DNA from: Trichaptum fuscoviolaceum
Lineage: Eukaryota > Basidiomycota > Agaricomycetes > Hymenochaetales > Trichaptaceae
Length of the DNA stretch: 64,000 nucleotides
Assembly (NCBI GenBank): GCA_910574455.1
Contig: CAJSYZ010000005.1
Location: forward strand, 5,704,001 to 5,768,000
Direction: 5' to 3'
In this document: in pieces, positions 49,013 to 61,667 of the stretch
Layout of the letters: each line of letters starts with the position of its first letter
Position numbering within the stretch: position 1 is the stretch's first letter
The notes under the pieces: generated by a model
The model's database searches: none
The model's input: the letters and a program-made list of their open reading frames with translations, nothing else
What the model was told of the DNA's origin: nothing
Position numbers and translations under genes: made by a program

Positions 49013-49917
49013 GATTCATGTATAAGGCACTCCTAAAGTAGTTCCCGAGGGGGGGGGGGGGGGGGGGGAGGAGGCAATAAAAGTTCATATTTTACGCAAC
49101 CGACTGGGATCATGTGCTCCTGTTTGTTCTCCGAAAGGAGAAAGCGACGGATGGACATAGGGTTTGCAGTTTGTCAAACAAGCAGGTAGAGGCTGTGAAG
49201 CAGTCAAAGAAAGGCTATTTCCTCATGGTCCCAGGTATACAAAACCCGTTTATTGCTATGTCAGGATTGACCAGAACAGACCGATTCGTTATCTTAGCAC
49301 CAATCATTCTAGGTACGCAGAGCGGCCACAGACCTTAGATTGATTCCTCTAGGGATACCCTTTGACGGTGAAGAGGTGAGTATTGACAGAATACTTGTTG
49401 GAGAATATTACTCTTTGTAATAAGGCTCTATCGCCTTTGATTCTCGTCGATATGTCCGAGTCGAGTTGTACTCCAGTAGATTGGAGATTTGTAGTCTAGC
49501 GTGAGTTCTTTGATGAATCTGACGACAATAAGAATTGGTTTAGTCACTCAGAAAACACAAGATTGCACCGCAACTACTAGTTCGCTCCAGGTGGCTTCAC
49601 CCCAGACGGCCCCTTGAAAGTGCTCCGTGCACTTCACGCATCTGCTATGCCATGCGATGTTGCTTTGTAATCATACGCTCTCTTTCCAGTTTAATCTGTA
49701 CATGGGCGAGAGAAGATCGACGCCGACGTGCATCTAGTTGCTGTGTCTTACAAACACACTTGACGCGATTACAGATCCGATTTGTAAGTCCGAGACGGGG
49801 ATAGGTGTCCGTACAGTATACGAAACATCTTGGAGTGGATACCGATAACTTATAAGAGGGCCACAGGATCATTGAGGTTGATAACCGTGAGTCCGTGACC
49901 ATCTCAGTACTATCCAA
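49013..49917. other. Intergenic region with a poly-G tract; no supported gene
   Basis: After the permease stop there is a 20-base G run at 49049-49068. Short plus frames at 49114-49338 are unrecognised. Confidence 0.45.
49049..49068. repeat. Homopolymer of 20 G
   Basis: Twenty consecutive G residues, counted directly from the sequence, 37 bp after the permease stop. Confidence 0.9.
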
Positions 49918-50744
49918 ATGTCTTCCAATCTTGCAGGCCAAACAGCCGTTGTTGTCGGCGTTTCCTCCGGAATTGGATATGGCGTCGCAAAGGCATCGCT
50001 ACTCCAGCACACCGCGCGCGTCATAATCGGCTTGTCGTCTGCAGAGAAGGTTCATGGTGAATAATGTGTATATAATCATAGTGGGATCTGAGGGTAGGCC
50101 TATATCCTTAACCTCAAAAAGAGAAGGTTAAGGGTGCGGTGAAGCGCCTCCAGGCCGACGCAGCGAACTCTGCGGCACCGGGCACCGTTTCGGGCGATGT
50201 TATCTACGGAAGTGACTCAGATTCCATCAAGGCGTTCTTTGAGAAGCTCGGCGAGATCGAGCATCTCGTATGGACGAGTGGGCCACCGCCGCGCTTTGGA
50301 GAGAAGGGCCTGGAGGACGGCAGAGGTGAGTTATTCGATAAGGCCAGTACGCATCGTCGTGATTTGACCCTCACGTATTCCAATGGCAGAGATGTTCGAT
50401 GTGCGATTCTGGGGAGCGGTCACCGCAGCGAAGGTGGCAAATTTTCGTAAGGAAGGTTCTGTGGCGTTTACCACCGGTAAGACGCACTCTCTTCCTCTTC
50501 GCTCTGCCTTGCTTCCCAAAGTTGCATCCCGCTAGGAATAGCACTTCTGCGACCCCCGCCCGGATGGTCCATCGCCAGCGCAACCTTTGGCGCCGTTGAC
50601 GGCATCACACGCGGTCTCGCTGTAATTATAGGGATTAAGCTTGGAGTGAAGTCACCAAATGAAATCAATATAGCGACAAATCGCAATCTGATATCTAATC
50701 ATATAAGCAGGCTTAGCCTCTTATGCAGGGTCAAGAAACGATGA
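49918..50744 (+). pseudogene. Short-chain dehydrogenase-like gene, truncated at the 3' end
   Basis: Four exons read from ATG 49918: MSSNLAGQTAVVVGVSSGIG then YGVAKASLLQH, with the SDR cofactor loop GVSSGIGYG. After a first intron come AVKRLQADAANSAAPGTVSG and FFEKLGEIEHLVWTSGPPPR, then EMFDVRFWGAVTAAKVANFR, and last RPPPGWSIASATFGAVDGIT followed by RGLAV. Homologues continue from this point with about 40 more residues. Here the sequence changes abruptly near 50625 to unrelated codons (IIGIKLGVKSPNEIN) running to TGA at 50742-50744. The Tyr-x3-Lys pair of classical SDRs is not visible in the expected place, as in some divergent fungal members. Loss of the C-terminus and the adjacent septin remnant suggest a rearrangement breakpoint. 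A shorter functional product cannot be excluded. Confidence 0.65.
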
Positions 50745-50756
50745 AACAAAAATACG

Positions 50757-51410
50757 AATGACCTGTGGGCTGTATGGAATACAAACAAGCATGTACACGG
50801 TTTTCAACATCTTCCGCCGATTGAAGCGGTTCTCCTAATACAGTCGAAGCGGGACTCGATGTCGCCCACAATGGGATTCCAGCTACAATACGTTTAAGCA
50901 GTTAACATCTGATACACGCAAAGAAGGCTGGAAAGAAATCACCTATCCTCATCGATGACAAAGTCGCCGAACCCGGGTGTTTCACCAACCATGAGACGAA
51001 TGCGACACCATTCTCCTCAATGTCTGAAGGAATGAAAAAGACAAGGCAAGTACACGAATCTAAGCAAAAGGAAGATCACGTAGCCGCACTGATACTTTAA
51101 ATCGTAACTGTTTTCGGCCCCTTCGTTGATGGAGGTAGAGTTCCTTCGAGGAATAGAGGGTCGTGTTGAAGAGGGTGTTGACAACCGTCGACTTCTGCCC
51201 GTGAGAGGAGAGGATAGATGAAGAAAATATCAGCGGAGACTATCGAAGGTACAAGGACCACACGTACCAACAATCATGCAGGAGAACTAGAAACCCTTCA
51301 ACCTTACGCTCTTCCGAGGCTGGCGACACCAACGTATCCCATATCCCATGCGTTTCTTGCGCTGGGGATGATGTCGAACCGTTTGCCGTTCTGTTCAAGA
51401 GGCTGCGTCG
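50757..51410 (-). pseudogene. Septin pseudogene fragment
   Basis: The minus strand carries a broken septin GTPase. In order: GYVGVASLG near 51340; the P-loop remnant GQKSTVVNTLFNTTLYSSKE near 51190-51130, where the usual Gly-Leu-Gly-Lys lead is altered; DIEENGV, which shifts frame into RIRLMVGETPGFGDFVIDED (a G3 DTPG-like motif reading ETPG); an intron-like gap; then NPIVGDIESRFD and, in yet another frame, VENRVHACLYSIQPTGHS ending near 50757. At least two frameshifts and stops interrupt it, and the C-terminal half of the GTPase domain and the coiled coil are absent. Septins assemble filaments at the bud neck or septum; this copy cannot encode one. Its end lies within 15 bp of the truncated SDR gene on the other strand. 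Confidence 0.75.
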
Positions 51411-52292
51411 CCATTAGGGTTGCCAATAGGTGAGTCCAACACTAGGGTCTCAGATTTAAGTTGCGTCATTGTTCCATTATTGAAGCGCTGGACACGGTTG
51501 CATACTCATAAAACACCCAGGGTAGCGGGAGCTACCAGCGTGAACATACGATCAGTTCGTATATTACGCACCAGCTAAGTACTTTGCTACGACAGGATAC
51601 ACTAAGTATGACAAAGTTCTGTTAGCTGATTTCAACAGCTGGACGGCTACATTGAAATTCCTGCTCAAGAAAATGGAATTAGACATTGAAGTACAAGGGC
51701 ATGACGCATTCATCAGATCACAAAGCATCATGCACATAATCATCGAAACAGAAAGGAGAAGCTCGAGAAGGATGGTAAGCAGCTCTTCGTTGGGGCGAAT
51801 GGGAGAAAAAAAGTAGATAATGAGTAGCAATTAGTGGTAGTGTTTTGAAGGTACAAAGGAACATGAATTGTATGATGCAGATGTGGGACCAAAGTTTATC
51901 GAATTTATGCCTGGAATAAAAGATAAGCAACAGTCACGAAAGGCCAAGAAGTTTATGTGCAATTTTAAGTTAGATGGTGTCGTAAAAACCCGTGATGCAC
52001 CAATGGTATGTCAGACATTGAACGGCGTATTTGTAGAGGCGAGCAGCGCCCAGCTCGCTATCGAGGAGAATAGTTTATGCAGCTTTCACCAGCTCGACAA
52101 CGGTAAAGATATGCCTGACTTTTACTCGGATTTATGCGGTAAAGTTTCTGGTCGAAACATGGAGGAGCGGGAGACTCGAAGGAGTAACGAAAAACGGTGT
52201 GAAGGCACGATGTAGGTGGCCTAAGTATGAGTGGTACCGGATGCTTAAGACACGTTAATATATTATCCACATATTTGCGATTATCAGAGAAA
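51411..52292. other. Intergenic region; no supported gene
   Basis: Probably includes the 3' flank of the La-related gene. A plus open frame at 51868-52215 (115 codons) shows no signature and lies on the strand opposite that gene. Confidence 0.45.
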
Positions 52293-55200
52293 CTAACCTT
52301 CGCCCCCAAGGACGAATACTACGTCATCTTCGTCTTCCTCCTCCTCGTCTTCATCGTCAAATACACTTGTAGCAGCATTCGGTAATATATATTTTGACCA
52401 TTGCCGGTTGTTCAATCGTACGTGGTCATTCTTCACTTCAAGAATTGAAGAAAGGTACAAAACGTCCTTGACCCTTTGAGTGTCAGTAGTTAGACTCCGG
52501 ATCCTGTTGAAGGACGAAATCAGTTGTATTGAGATCCACCCTTTTGAATCCATCTATATGCGAAAGAAAGAGTAAGCAAGAGTGAAACGTATACCGCAAT
52601 GTGTGACCCACTTTCTGCCGTAGGTGATAGTCCTGCGCTAGGTTATTCGCGCTGAAGTAGTACTCCAATTGTCCGAGAAGGTTATGGCTTGTGGGGTCCA
52701 GGGGAAAGGAGAGTTGTGTAACTGGGGGAGGCGGTGGATGGCGAGCAGCTGGAGCCTGGGGCAAAGGGGGAGCGGGATTAAATAGCGCATACGGTGAAGT
52801 AGCGTAAGGAGAAGATCCCTGAGATGAAGGCGGTGGGTAGAACCCTTCTGAACCGTCAGGCATTGAAGGCGGAGGCTGCATCTGAACAAGCGGCGATTGC
52901 ACTTGGGGTTGCTGCACATTAATCGCATTCGTCGATACATTGAGAGGTGGTTGATGCCGATTGCCTCCATGTCCACCCCTCCCGAAACCGCGAGGGAACC
53001 CACGGAAACCAGGCCCTCCACGACCACGCCTTCCTACGAAACCTCCGCGCTCAAACGACCCACTTCCTCGCCTACCTCTCCCAGCCCCGAAGAACTCACG
53101 CGGCTCATTGCGGAAACCCTCCCTATGATCTCTCTCCCGTTCCCGCTCGCGTTCGCGTTCATACCTTTCCTCCCGAATACGCTCATGTGCGTAACCGCTT
53201 CCGCTCATCGGACCAAAACCATACCCGAAGTCTCTGACTTCAAGGAATTCTTCTGCAGCAGACGGAGGCCCAGAACCAGGCCCAGGCGACGATAGGGCCA
53301 AAGGGGAGACAAAACCAGGATTTACGGAGAAGGGGTGGAGACTAGGGATGTGTTGAGGGAGAGGTTGATTGACGGTCTGTGGGCTCGGAGAAAGCGATTG
53401 CATCGCTATTGGAATATTTACTGGTACACCAGGTGGTGGCAGCACCTGATATCCAGCGTACGGAGGTGGGTAGTTCGGAGGGTAATGAAGAATTGGAGGT
53501 TGATGAGGCTGAGGCTGGAGAATCTGTTCTTGGACTTGCTGGATCTGTCCATTTTGGAAACTCTGAAGGACGTCGGTTCGAGTAACATCCTCAGATTCCG
53601 AGCTTGTTCCAAACATATATTTAGGTGCAGAAGTCGTTTTGTCAGACTGTATAACGTGTTCTGTATCTGTGTGAGCACCGTCCAAATGTGCCTCATCCCC
53701 CTGATTTGTCTCATCGTCAGTTGCCTGATACCGGCCTGAAGCCGTATCCCCCCTCGACCTTCTCATGCGTGACTTGATGCGTTCAGCATCCTGCCCGTCA
53801 ATACCCACGGCAAATGTAGTATTCGTCCGTCCGGCTTGCTTATCATCTGCCTCTGAATAAGATAAAGAGGCATTGATAGCGCCTTGAGCAACTTGAGGAG
53901 CAGGTGAGGGGCTCTTGATACCTCCAGGTCTCCCCACACTTCCAAAGACCATTTCTTCTTTCTTACCACCCGTACTTGTGTCGACCCGCTCAGACGGGAA
54001 AGCTGAACCGGAAGCCACTGCGTCAATCGAAGCAGATGACCGATGAGGATTCAACAAAGGACTAATAGGGATAGCCGAAACTTCCCTATAGCCAGCTAGG
54101 GCAGCGCTCTCATCAGGCGGTGGAGGATGGGTGAGAAGCGAAGGAGGGGGTAAAGATGGCGATTGAATGAGCAGCTTATTGACCCCCTCTTCCACTTGAT
54201 CAGCAGTATCATTCGCTGCACCCTCGACTTTTACTTCCTGATTCTGGACCTGGATTGGAAGAGCATTATTGTCAAACGGCCGTTCATGCGGCTGGCCTGG
54301 CGCTTGCGGAGGATAGAATGAATATGGCATTGGATGGTACATGTAGGGATAATGTGGTTGGCCAGGCTGTAGAGGATACGGTGAATATGGGTGGTATCCA
54401 TGAGGGGAATGATGACCATGAGCACTTCCCGCCGGGCTCTGCAGATGAAGGGGAGGGTATTGCTGATGGTCATACGACGATGGTGGTGGGGGCGGTGGAG
54501 GGGCGCCATATGGTGGCATACCGTTATAAATATAATGAGGCATTGCGAGAGGGGGTGGGTAATAAACAGGCGAGTGAGATGTGAATGGCGTATGCGATTG
54601 AGATTGTGGACCTGAAGGGTTCTGGGTCCGAAGTTCAGTCAGTGAAGAAGTAGGATCTGCAAATAATGATGGGATAGGTTGCTGATATTGTGATGACGCG
54701 GGATCGGCAGTAACTGGGGCGGAAACATCTGCTGTTTCCTCCTCCGTGATGTCTCCATTGGGTAAGACAGTGATAGGTGGCCTCCTTGTGCTCGCATTTG
54801 GACCACCAGTGAATGCGGAGTTTACTGAAGAAACGATCTGCGAAAGACTGCTGTAGGCGCCTGGATTTTGATCCTCGGGGAGCCTCCTCCCTCTCGGAGG
54901 AAGTTTCGGGCTTGAATGGACAGAGGTCGCGCGCGATTGAGACGTTGACTCTGCACGTGAGTGTGAGATAGAGACTTCGCCCGATGCTGAACTTCCATGA
55001 GAGCCCGTAAGTCTGCCAGATCCAGGGTTTCCAGACGTTGGAAGAACACTGTTTGGTCCGCTTTGGACTCTCCCGGATATACTCCGTGATTGGGACTGTT
55101 GTCGGGATCGAGAGGCCGTCTGCTTATTTCGACGATGTTGGGAGTGTGTCCGAGAGTGCGAAGGGGAGTGTGATTCGGGAGTTGTGAATTGAAGCTCAGA

Positions 55201-56261
55201 GGTTGGAACTGGCATCCATTTTGTCTTTTCGCCTATTGGAAAGATAAAGAAGATCGCCAATAGGTCAGTCATCGTATTCGTAGATTAGCCAGTAGATAGC
55301 TCTGATAACACATCAGGATAAAGTTGGCGATGCACAGTTGCTTAACATATATGGCCAAAAACTTCATCGTAAACACGACAAAGAGCAAGTTCAGATATGC
55401 ATATTGCAACAGAAAGAGAAAGACATAATAGCTCGGGTCTTATGATGAGGACGACCTCTCACCTTTTTTATGCGCGCTCGTTGAAGAATCCTTCTTGTCT
55501 CCGTCCGAGCCAGTTGATCCCGCTACCAAGCTCTCCGATGCCGACGTCGAGACTGACATTCCGCCCTTCCCCATCTCAGGCCAGCTTTCGATGTCGTCTA
55601 GACTCGGAGGTGTGCGAGTTGTGATTGATGAGGGTTGTGAGCTGTGGTGAGGAGGTATCCGAACAACAAAGGGATCGTCCACTTTTGCGGATACCGACGA
55701 CGCCTGGTCATCGTGGGATGACGCGTTCGCGATCCCGTTCATTAGAGGTCTCGACAAGCCTTCTTTCGCGCGAGTCTCGCGCGTCGTAGATGAGGATGCA
55801 ACCTGATTTTCGGTTGGCAGAGAACTAGGAGTTGCATTTGCAGTTGATTGCGTTTGCTGAGCCGCTGCGCGCTGAGCCATCTGCTCCTTTCTCGCAGCCC
55901 ACACATTCGCCGTTGGAGGCCTAGAAGGACTTTTCGGCGGGTTGGAAACAGCTCGCTGGTGTTGCTGATGGTTCTCGTCGTTGCCACTCTGCGTAGGCAC
56001 GGATTGAGTTGTTTCGGATATCGAAGAAGTCGCAAGTGCCGGTAAAGCAGAACTTTGCGTCTGAACGCTCCCGGTGCTCATCGACGGCGGTGACGCGGAC
56101 TCCTCAGGCACGCGCCCATTTCCATTCGACACTGCTGGGCGCGCACGGGGCGGCTGTTGGGCGGGCACCGACGCGGGTGTCGTTGTCCCAGCACGCTTTG
56201 CTCTTTCTGCGTAAGACAAAATAGGCTGCTTGGCCGCAGCTGCTGGATTTGAAGCGGACAT
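52293..56261 (-). CDS. La-related protein, LARP1/Slf1-type
   Basis: Three exons (56261-55463, 55232-52612, 52553-52293) join in phase to 1226 residues; what look like two separate large frames are one gene. The N-terminus has QPILSYAERAKRA, NVWAARKEQMAQRA and DDPFVVRIPP, and runs through the first intron into KKGEKTKWMPVP, a LARP1-type linker. A long Pro/Ser/Gln/Tyr-rich disordered region follows. Then come an RGG-like tract (GRGRRGSGSFERGGFVGRRG, then PRGFGRGGHGG) and a C-terminal La motif at about 1100-1190: LGQLEYYFSANNLAQDYHLR, split by an intron from MDSKGWISIQLISSFNRI and DVLYLSSILEVKNDHVRL. The tail is acidic (DDEDEEEEDEDDVVF). The La motif binds 3' ends or 5' TOP-type mRNA ends, acting in translation and mRNA stability. 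An in-frame TAG follows GGEG; a GTTAGT there could also be a donor. Confidence 0.9.
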
Positions 56262-57681
56262 TTTCCCGCCTTCCTCAGATGTGGCCACGGACGACGTCGG
56301 TATACCAGGCGGCGGCGACGACGACGAAAAGGACTTTGGGACTGGTGGAGACGACGGCGACGAGGTGGGCGGCGGGGTCTACGGCGAAGTGACGACAAGG
56401 CAGTGGGCTTAGATGGCCAGCAGACCACGGGACACGCTACCTTTTTCAGCGCACGAACCTTCAATTTTCGTAAGCTCCTCCGAGTCCATTCAATTCAACC
56501 ACCACAAAAAACTGCTTTGGCATCCTCTGCCAATGTTTATCTACCGAGCTAACTTCTGTTAGCATTCATCGCTTTCTTCGTATCCGTGCGGGGAACAATT
56601 CTTCATTAATCTTAACAATGCCCTAGGCCAGCAACGACGAAGAAAGTGATCTGGCATCTTGATTTTCCTACATTTCTTCGGACTATCTGTAGGCGACATC
56701 AACTCAATAATCACGATTCACAACGACTCAGAGAAACCCAGGGCCTATCCATCTCCGCGTGGTCCTCGTGTCCTGATAGGGCTTTATATACAAGGCCTGT
56801 GGCTTTGATTGCTACTGAAAGATCCGGTCTTATCCAATCCCTGGCGTCTGATGCTATTTTAATTGCTCTCTCATTGATTTTTCGAATTATGCTCTTGCAA
56901 GTATGAGCCCGCAAATGAGAAGTATGTTAACAGCAACACTCTGCAGATATAAATGAAAACGTCCCAAGTCTACATGTACGTTTCTATGCGTAACAGATGC
57001 TACCCGTCACTGTTGATCGACTTTCATTACAGGCGCTTCTATAAGCTTTAGTGGCATATGTAGTACTGCCTCTTCGATTACCTTGAACACTCCCAGGATT
57101 TTGTATACTTCAGTCAGAGCAATAGGTCGGGTACTGGAGACACCCTGACGACTTTGACGGTTCTAGTCAATCGATCTCCAACTGTACTCGGACGCAATGC
57201 GTGTCTGATCATCGTGTTGAAGGAGTTTGGAATAATCGACGCTCGTTCTGGAGTGGCCAAGGTAACCTGACGCAGTAATAAAGGTGCGGGTATGGCCTAC
57301 CTTGAGATATTCCCTCATTCTAGACTGCGAAGTTATACTGCTGTTCTGTTCATCAATCGTAAAGGATTACTTAGCTACCGAGAAAGGCTCTTTTTGTCCT
57401 TACCTCTTTGCAAAGTGGGCGAAGGCCGCATATATGTATGTACTACCGTGCTCGATGACTCCGAACGACATTTTCTGCCATGATCCATTTTTAGCTTTGT
57501 TCGGGCTAGGCTGGTCATTTTCCGGATAACATCGTGCACTTCATTTAGAAAGCGGACGGTACATGCCATATTCTACAAATATTTGTTACATTCACTGCAA
57601 ATAAGTATTGCACTCGGTACCTGCCCTAAACTCTTCTTTCGGCTTGCCCTAATGTCGGCTGCACTCTTCAGTTTCGTGATA
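56262..57681. other. Upstream region of the La-related gene and 3' flank of the DUF2156 gene; no gene seen
   Basis: About 1.4 kb. A plus frame at 56646-56906 contains one hydrophobic stretch (ILIALSLIFRIMLL) but lacks any family signature or convincing exon partner. Confidence 0.45.
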
Positions 57682-58726
57682 TCATTCGGTGAGGACTTTC
57701 ATGAGTGCACTAACACCATGTCTGCCCAGACCATGGGGCGGATAACACACAAAGATGGGCTCCCCGTCGACCTCAAACTTCTTCCGAAACTCGCTTTTGT
57801 TTCCAAGCATAGTCTTGTAGATCCCGCTGTACGTCTTGCTCAGGAACTTCATCGCCGGGCTTGCGACATTGTCGACGCCGTTGAGTGAAGGCGCAGGCGT
57901 GGGCCCGAAGGAAAGGTAGTGTTCGTCCTTGTCCGCAAGCGAATGTATGGCGGACGCGATGAGCCATTCGGTGAGATTCTTTGGTGCATCAGGTGCTTGG
58001 ATACTGTCTTTGATCGCCCATCCGTCGCCGACATTTGCAATGAAAAGGAACCCAGCGACCTATTGGAAAGGGCATCAGGCAAGCAATACCAAGTGCCCAT
58101 GAAGAAAACTCTGCACGAACCTTTCCTTCTGCATCTCGCGCATAGAAATACCGACGATGCTCGGTGTCGCGCCACGGTTCCACGTTAGTGGTATGCACCT
58201 GGGTACCTGTTCGATTCGCCTTCCACTGCTTGATCACCTCGTCGATCTCCTTCTTGACCTCATCCGCCGGCTCGCCGTCCTCCTCGATGATCTTGCACCC
58301 TTTCTTCTGTGCGGCCCGTATGTGCTTGCGCACCTCCTTGTTCTGCTCAGGGTTGACCTTCGTGGGATCAAGGACATCCTCGTGGATGCACATGACTGCA
58401 CGCCACCCCTTGTCCTTCGCCAGCAGCTTCTCCATCTCCTCGTTCACGCACGTCCACACTGGCTTGTATCTGTTCTGCTCGGCCCACTGCAAAAATACGT
58501 CGACGACCTCGGGGTACTGCGATTTCTCGCACAAGGGGTTGCCCCAGATGATGCAGTAGTTGTGTTCGGATGGGGCATAGCCTACAGCGGCACCCGTGGA
58601 GTCGTGACGCCAGACCTTGAACTTGTCTTCGACCCAGGTGGTATTGGACGAGTCACCGTATTTTGAGATGAGGTCCTCAAGTACAGGCATGTGACCATTA
58701 GTCTGAGCCTTTGCGTCGCCAGCCAT
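57682..58726 (-). CDS. DUF2156 domain protein, GNAT-fold
   Basis: Two exons (58726-58121 and 58059-57682; GTTCGT donor, AATAG acceptor) give 327 residues. It starts MAGDAKAQTNGHMPVLEDLI and reads TGAAVGYAPSEHNYCIIWGN, YKPVWTCVNEEMEKLLA, EVRKHIRAAQKKGCKIIEE and, in exon 2, VAGFLFIANVGDGWAIKDSI, LTEWLIASAIHSLADKDEHY and LSFGPTPAPSLNGVDN. This order matches the DUF2156 domain, which has two acyltransferase-like (GNAT) halves and is found in bacterial lysyl-phosphatidylglycerol synthases. The fungal cytosolic form lacks the membrane part. Acyl or aminoacyl transfer is inferred from the fold, and the substrate is unknown. The TATA box lies 88 bp upstream. Confidence 0.85.
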
Positions 58727-59205
58727 GATGATATGCAAAAGGACAAAGTAAGATATGTTGCGAAGGTGAAGTAAAGGATTCTAGTTGCTGAACCGTATGG
58801 ATACATGGCCAGTCTTTATACCAGAGGGCTGCGCCGAGAGACGTGTTCTGGCTAATAGAGGTGATGTCACATACCATATGTTAAGAAGCTTCTGTACTGG
58901 TGGGGTAGGCGCCTAAATCACCAAAGATCAACATCAATAAGTCATAAAACCACAGAGAGTGAGAATTCTATACCAACACAAGTAAAAGAACATCAACCGG
59001 GATAAGGATGAAACAATGGTGATACATTATTACTGCGTTACATAGGGCTACAATACGTCAGATCCATGTCATGGGGAGTAGGAAACGCAAAACGTCTATC
59101 AGAGGTATTTCTTTCCACAAATAAGTGAACGTCACTGCTCCATGTTGAGTTACCTTAACCCCCTCTAACAATCTGCTAATCACAACGGGTTTATCAACGA
59201 GTCGA
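58727..59205. other. Promoter of the DUF2156 gene and 3' flank of the CorA gene
   Basis: Short region between two co-directional minus-strand genes. It contains the TATA box at 58814-58820 and no gene. Confidence 0.5.
58814..58820 (-). promoter_or_regulatory. TATA box (TATAAAG on minus strand)
   Basis: Lies 88 bp upstream of the start at 58726 on the coding strand. Confidence 0.5.
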
Positions 59206-61667
59206 CTATAAGACAATGCGGGCTGAAAATACCTTACGAAGCTTTCGGTCCTCCCATCTCTTCCGCAAGTAGTGAAACGCTTGACGAATGTCACGCCACA
59301 TGAAGATCGGCACAATGACGGCCATGACGGGAAGAGCAACTTCCCAGAAGCTACATTTGTACAGCTTAATGAGTTTAGTTTATGATATGAGAGTTATAAA
59401 TCTCACAATAGGTCTGAGTGGTTATCAACTGACCACATGCGCGGCGAGAAATTCATGCCCTGGAGGGAAAGATTATTAACGTATGAAATTATAAAGCTTT
59501 GACTGACTTACGAAGTAGCCGGTGAGCAATGTCAAAGGAAGGAAGATGATCGTCGCTAAAGTCAGTCGCCGCCTACGGGGAAACTCTTAGACCGCTACCA
59601 TAACTTTCACAAAAAAAAACGGACATCACGTTGTTCATCTCGTACGAGGCCATCTGTAAACAAGGCGGTTTGTCAGATTCCCAGTTCTACGAGTACGAGA
59701 TTCAAGACTCTACTCACATTAAACGTATAATTGATCAAGTTCTCCGCCGTGGTCGAGAACATATCCAAGCTGCTGATGATATAGTCCATATGATCATAGA
59801 CGTCTGCGAGATAGATCTTGGATTTATGACTCATGTAGCCTACGACCTTGGTCGTCCCGGTGCCATTCCCTTGGGACTCGATGAGTGCAGCGCAACGGTC
59901 GACATCGTATCGACGGAGACCGTACACGAGCGTCTTTATTGGTTCGAGGGTGCGCTTGTGGAGAGTAAGGTCGCCGGACATGGTGTGCACTACGAGTTCA
60001 GTCTGTACGTTAATCGAAACCATTAAATTGATACTTGTGGTTTGTACGTACAGTATCGGACGGACTTCAGATCCGGTTTGATGAGGACATCGTGCTCGAG
60101 CTTGAGGATCTTGTGCTGGTATTCGTCAACAACCTCCATAGCCTGGTCAACGACTACAGAATTGATGAACATGAGATCTGACCATTATCCCGAGAATACG
60201 TACCTAAATCGATAAGACTCTGGACTAGAAGTGAGGCGTCCGCTGTCGCGCGCAATCCGGTATCCCTCTGGCGGAGACGTGCAGCAATCGGCTCGGTAAA
60301 ACTCAGGTTGGGCGTCCTGTTGATCGAAATTACAGTACCTAGGAATAGTTGTAAGCTCGTCGTCAAACTTATGAATAATGTACGAATTCTCACCATCACG
60401 AAGTAAGAATATACAAAACGGCGCAACATCGACATTGACACGTTCACCACGCTTCAGGTGCTGAACTAGCTGGGCTTCTGCAATATGTCTGCGCCGCTAA
60501 CGAGCATACCGTAAGTAAGAGTGGATTCACAACACATATGAATGCATTCACCTGTAAAGATCTTGTGTTAATGTTAATCGGATAGCTCCGCTTTCCCCTG
60601 TTACCACCTTCCAAGTCCCGATCTCCAGTACGGTGATGAGAACGATTGGATTTTTTCCTCCCCGAGTGATTCGATCCGACAAGAGTCATTTCCTTCTCAG
60701 CCACGATTTTCATCTCGAGATCATTGCCCTCATGTTCGTGAAAAGCGTCTGGGGAAGCAGACCGAGGGAGCGAAGTAATGGTATCCGTGAGCGACGACGT
60801 CAGGTCGTCCTCGTCTTCCGGAGCAAGCGTATGTCGGAGCAGACGGATAAATAGATGCTGTAGATAGTAATCTGCTTTAGACCGCGCTTTCTGACGTTGG
60901 TGTAATACATCCTCTAGTGTAAGAGGGTGCAAGTCTAATTGTATATATTCAAATTAATATTCAAATAGTCCTCATGGTAGGATGAATGACGTACTGTAAG
61001 CAAGAGCGACAGCACTCATAACATCCCAGCTAATCCCACCAATGTTGATCCATCGGACTTTTATCCACGGAGCTCGCGGGGATGATTGAGCATCGGCCAT
61101 AAATTCCACGAATTCCTTGTTATGCATCTGCCGAGGAATGGAGCGCACCCAGCTATAGTCCGTGACCTGAATGGTGCAATGCTGATGGATATGCCCGTAG
61201 TTCAGGAACGCATTTGATCGACGTGGGTCAATGCCTGGTTCGGCGCCGGCGCCTCCGAGAGACATGGCACTTGAGCCGCGCGTGAGGTGGATGACCTTGC
61301 GCACAGACGAGCGGAAGCGCTCAAGAGGCATACTCGGGCGCACCGGGCTGGACGAACTCGCCATGGTCGTCTTTCGAGGTGGAATGGCTGGTGGAGCCGA
61401 GTATACCTCAGTGAAAGACGGCTTCTGGCGCTGCTGCTGATTCTCCCGATTCTCCGCGCCGGGAACCATGGTGGATGCGGCACTTGACTGTGTGTTTGAT
61501 GGGAGAGACTTCGGTGATGTTTGTGCATGCTGGTCAGTGTTCGTCTCAGAGGCAGGTGCGGCTGTCGATGATCCACGACCGGGTCCCATGTCGAAGTCAT
61601 TCTCTTCTTCGATACCGGGGCTGAGTGAGCCACCATCGGAGTCACTCAGGCTGTTCTCCCTTGCCAT
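59206..61667 (-). CDS. CorA-type magnesium transporter
   Basis: Minus-strand multi-exon gene from ATG 61667 to TAG 59206-59208. The N-terminal ~190 residues are disordered and Ser/Pro-rich (MARENSLSDSDGGSLSPGIE). The cytosolic domain has DYSWVRSIPRQMHNKEFVEF, RWINIGGISWDVMSAVALAY, NLHPLTLEDVLHQRQKARSK and DYYLQHLFIRLLRH. The stalk helix shows YDHMDYIISSLDMFSTTAEN and LINYTFN. The first membrane span is ATIIFLPLTLLTGYFGMNF, carrying the defining GMN motif, and the second is LFWEVALPVMAVIVPIFMW. The end is basic (HYLRKRWEDRKLRK). CorA/Alr-type proteins form pentameric Mg2+ channels. Most exons join cleanly, including a GTCCGT donor at 59629. One joint near 60500-60560 (between the Gly/Arg-rich linker and EAQLVQHLKRGERV) could not be fixed in frame. 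Confidence 0.88.

Noticed and set aside
52483..55272. 929-codon frame as a separate gene from the frame at 55440-56288
   Set aside because: The two join through a clean GTGAGA...ATAG intron into one La-related protein.
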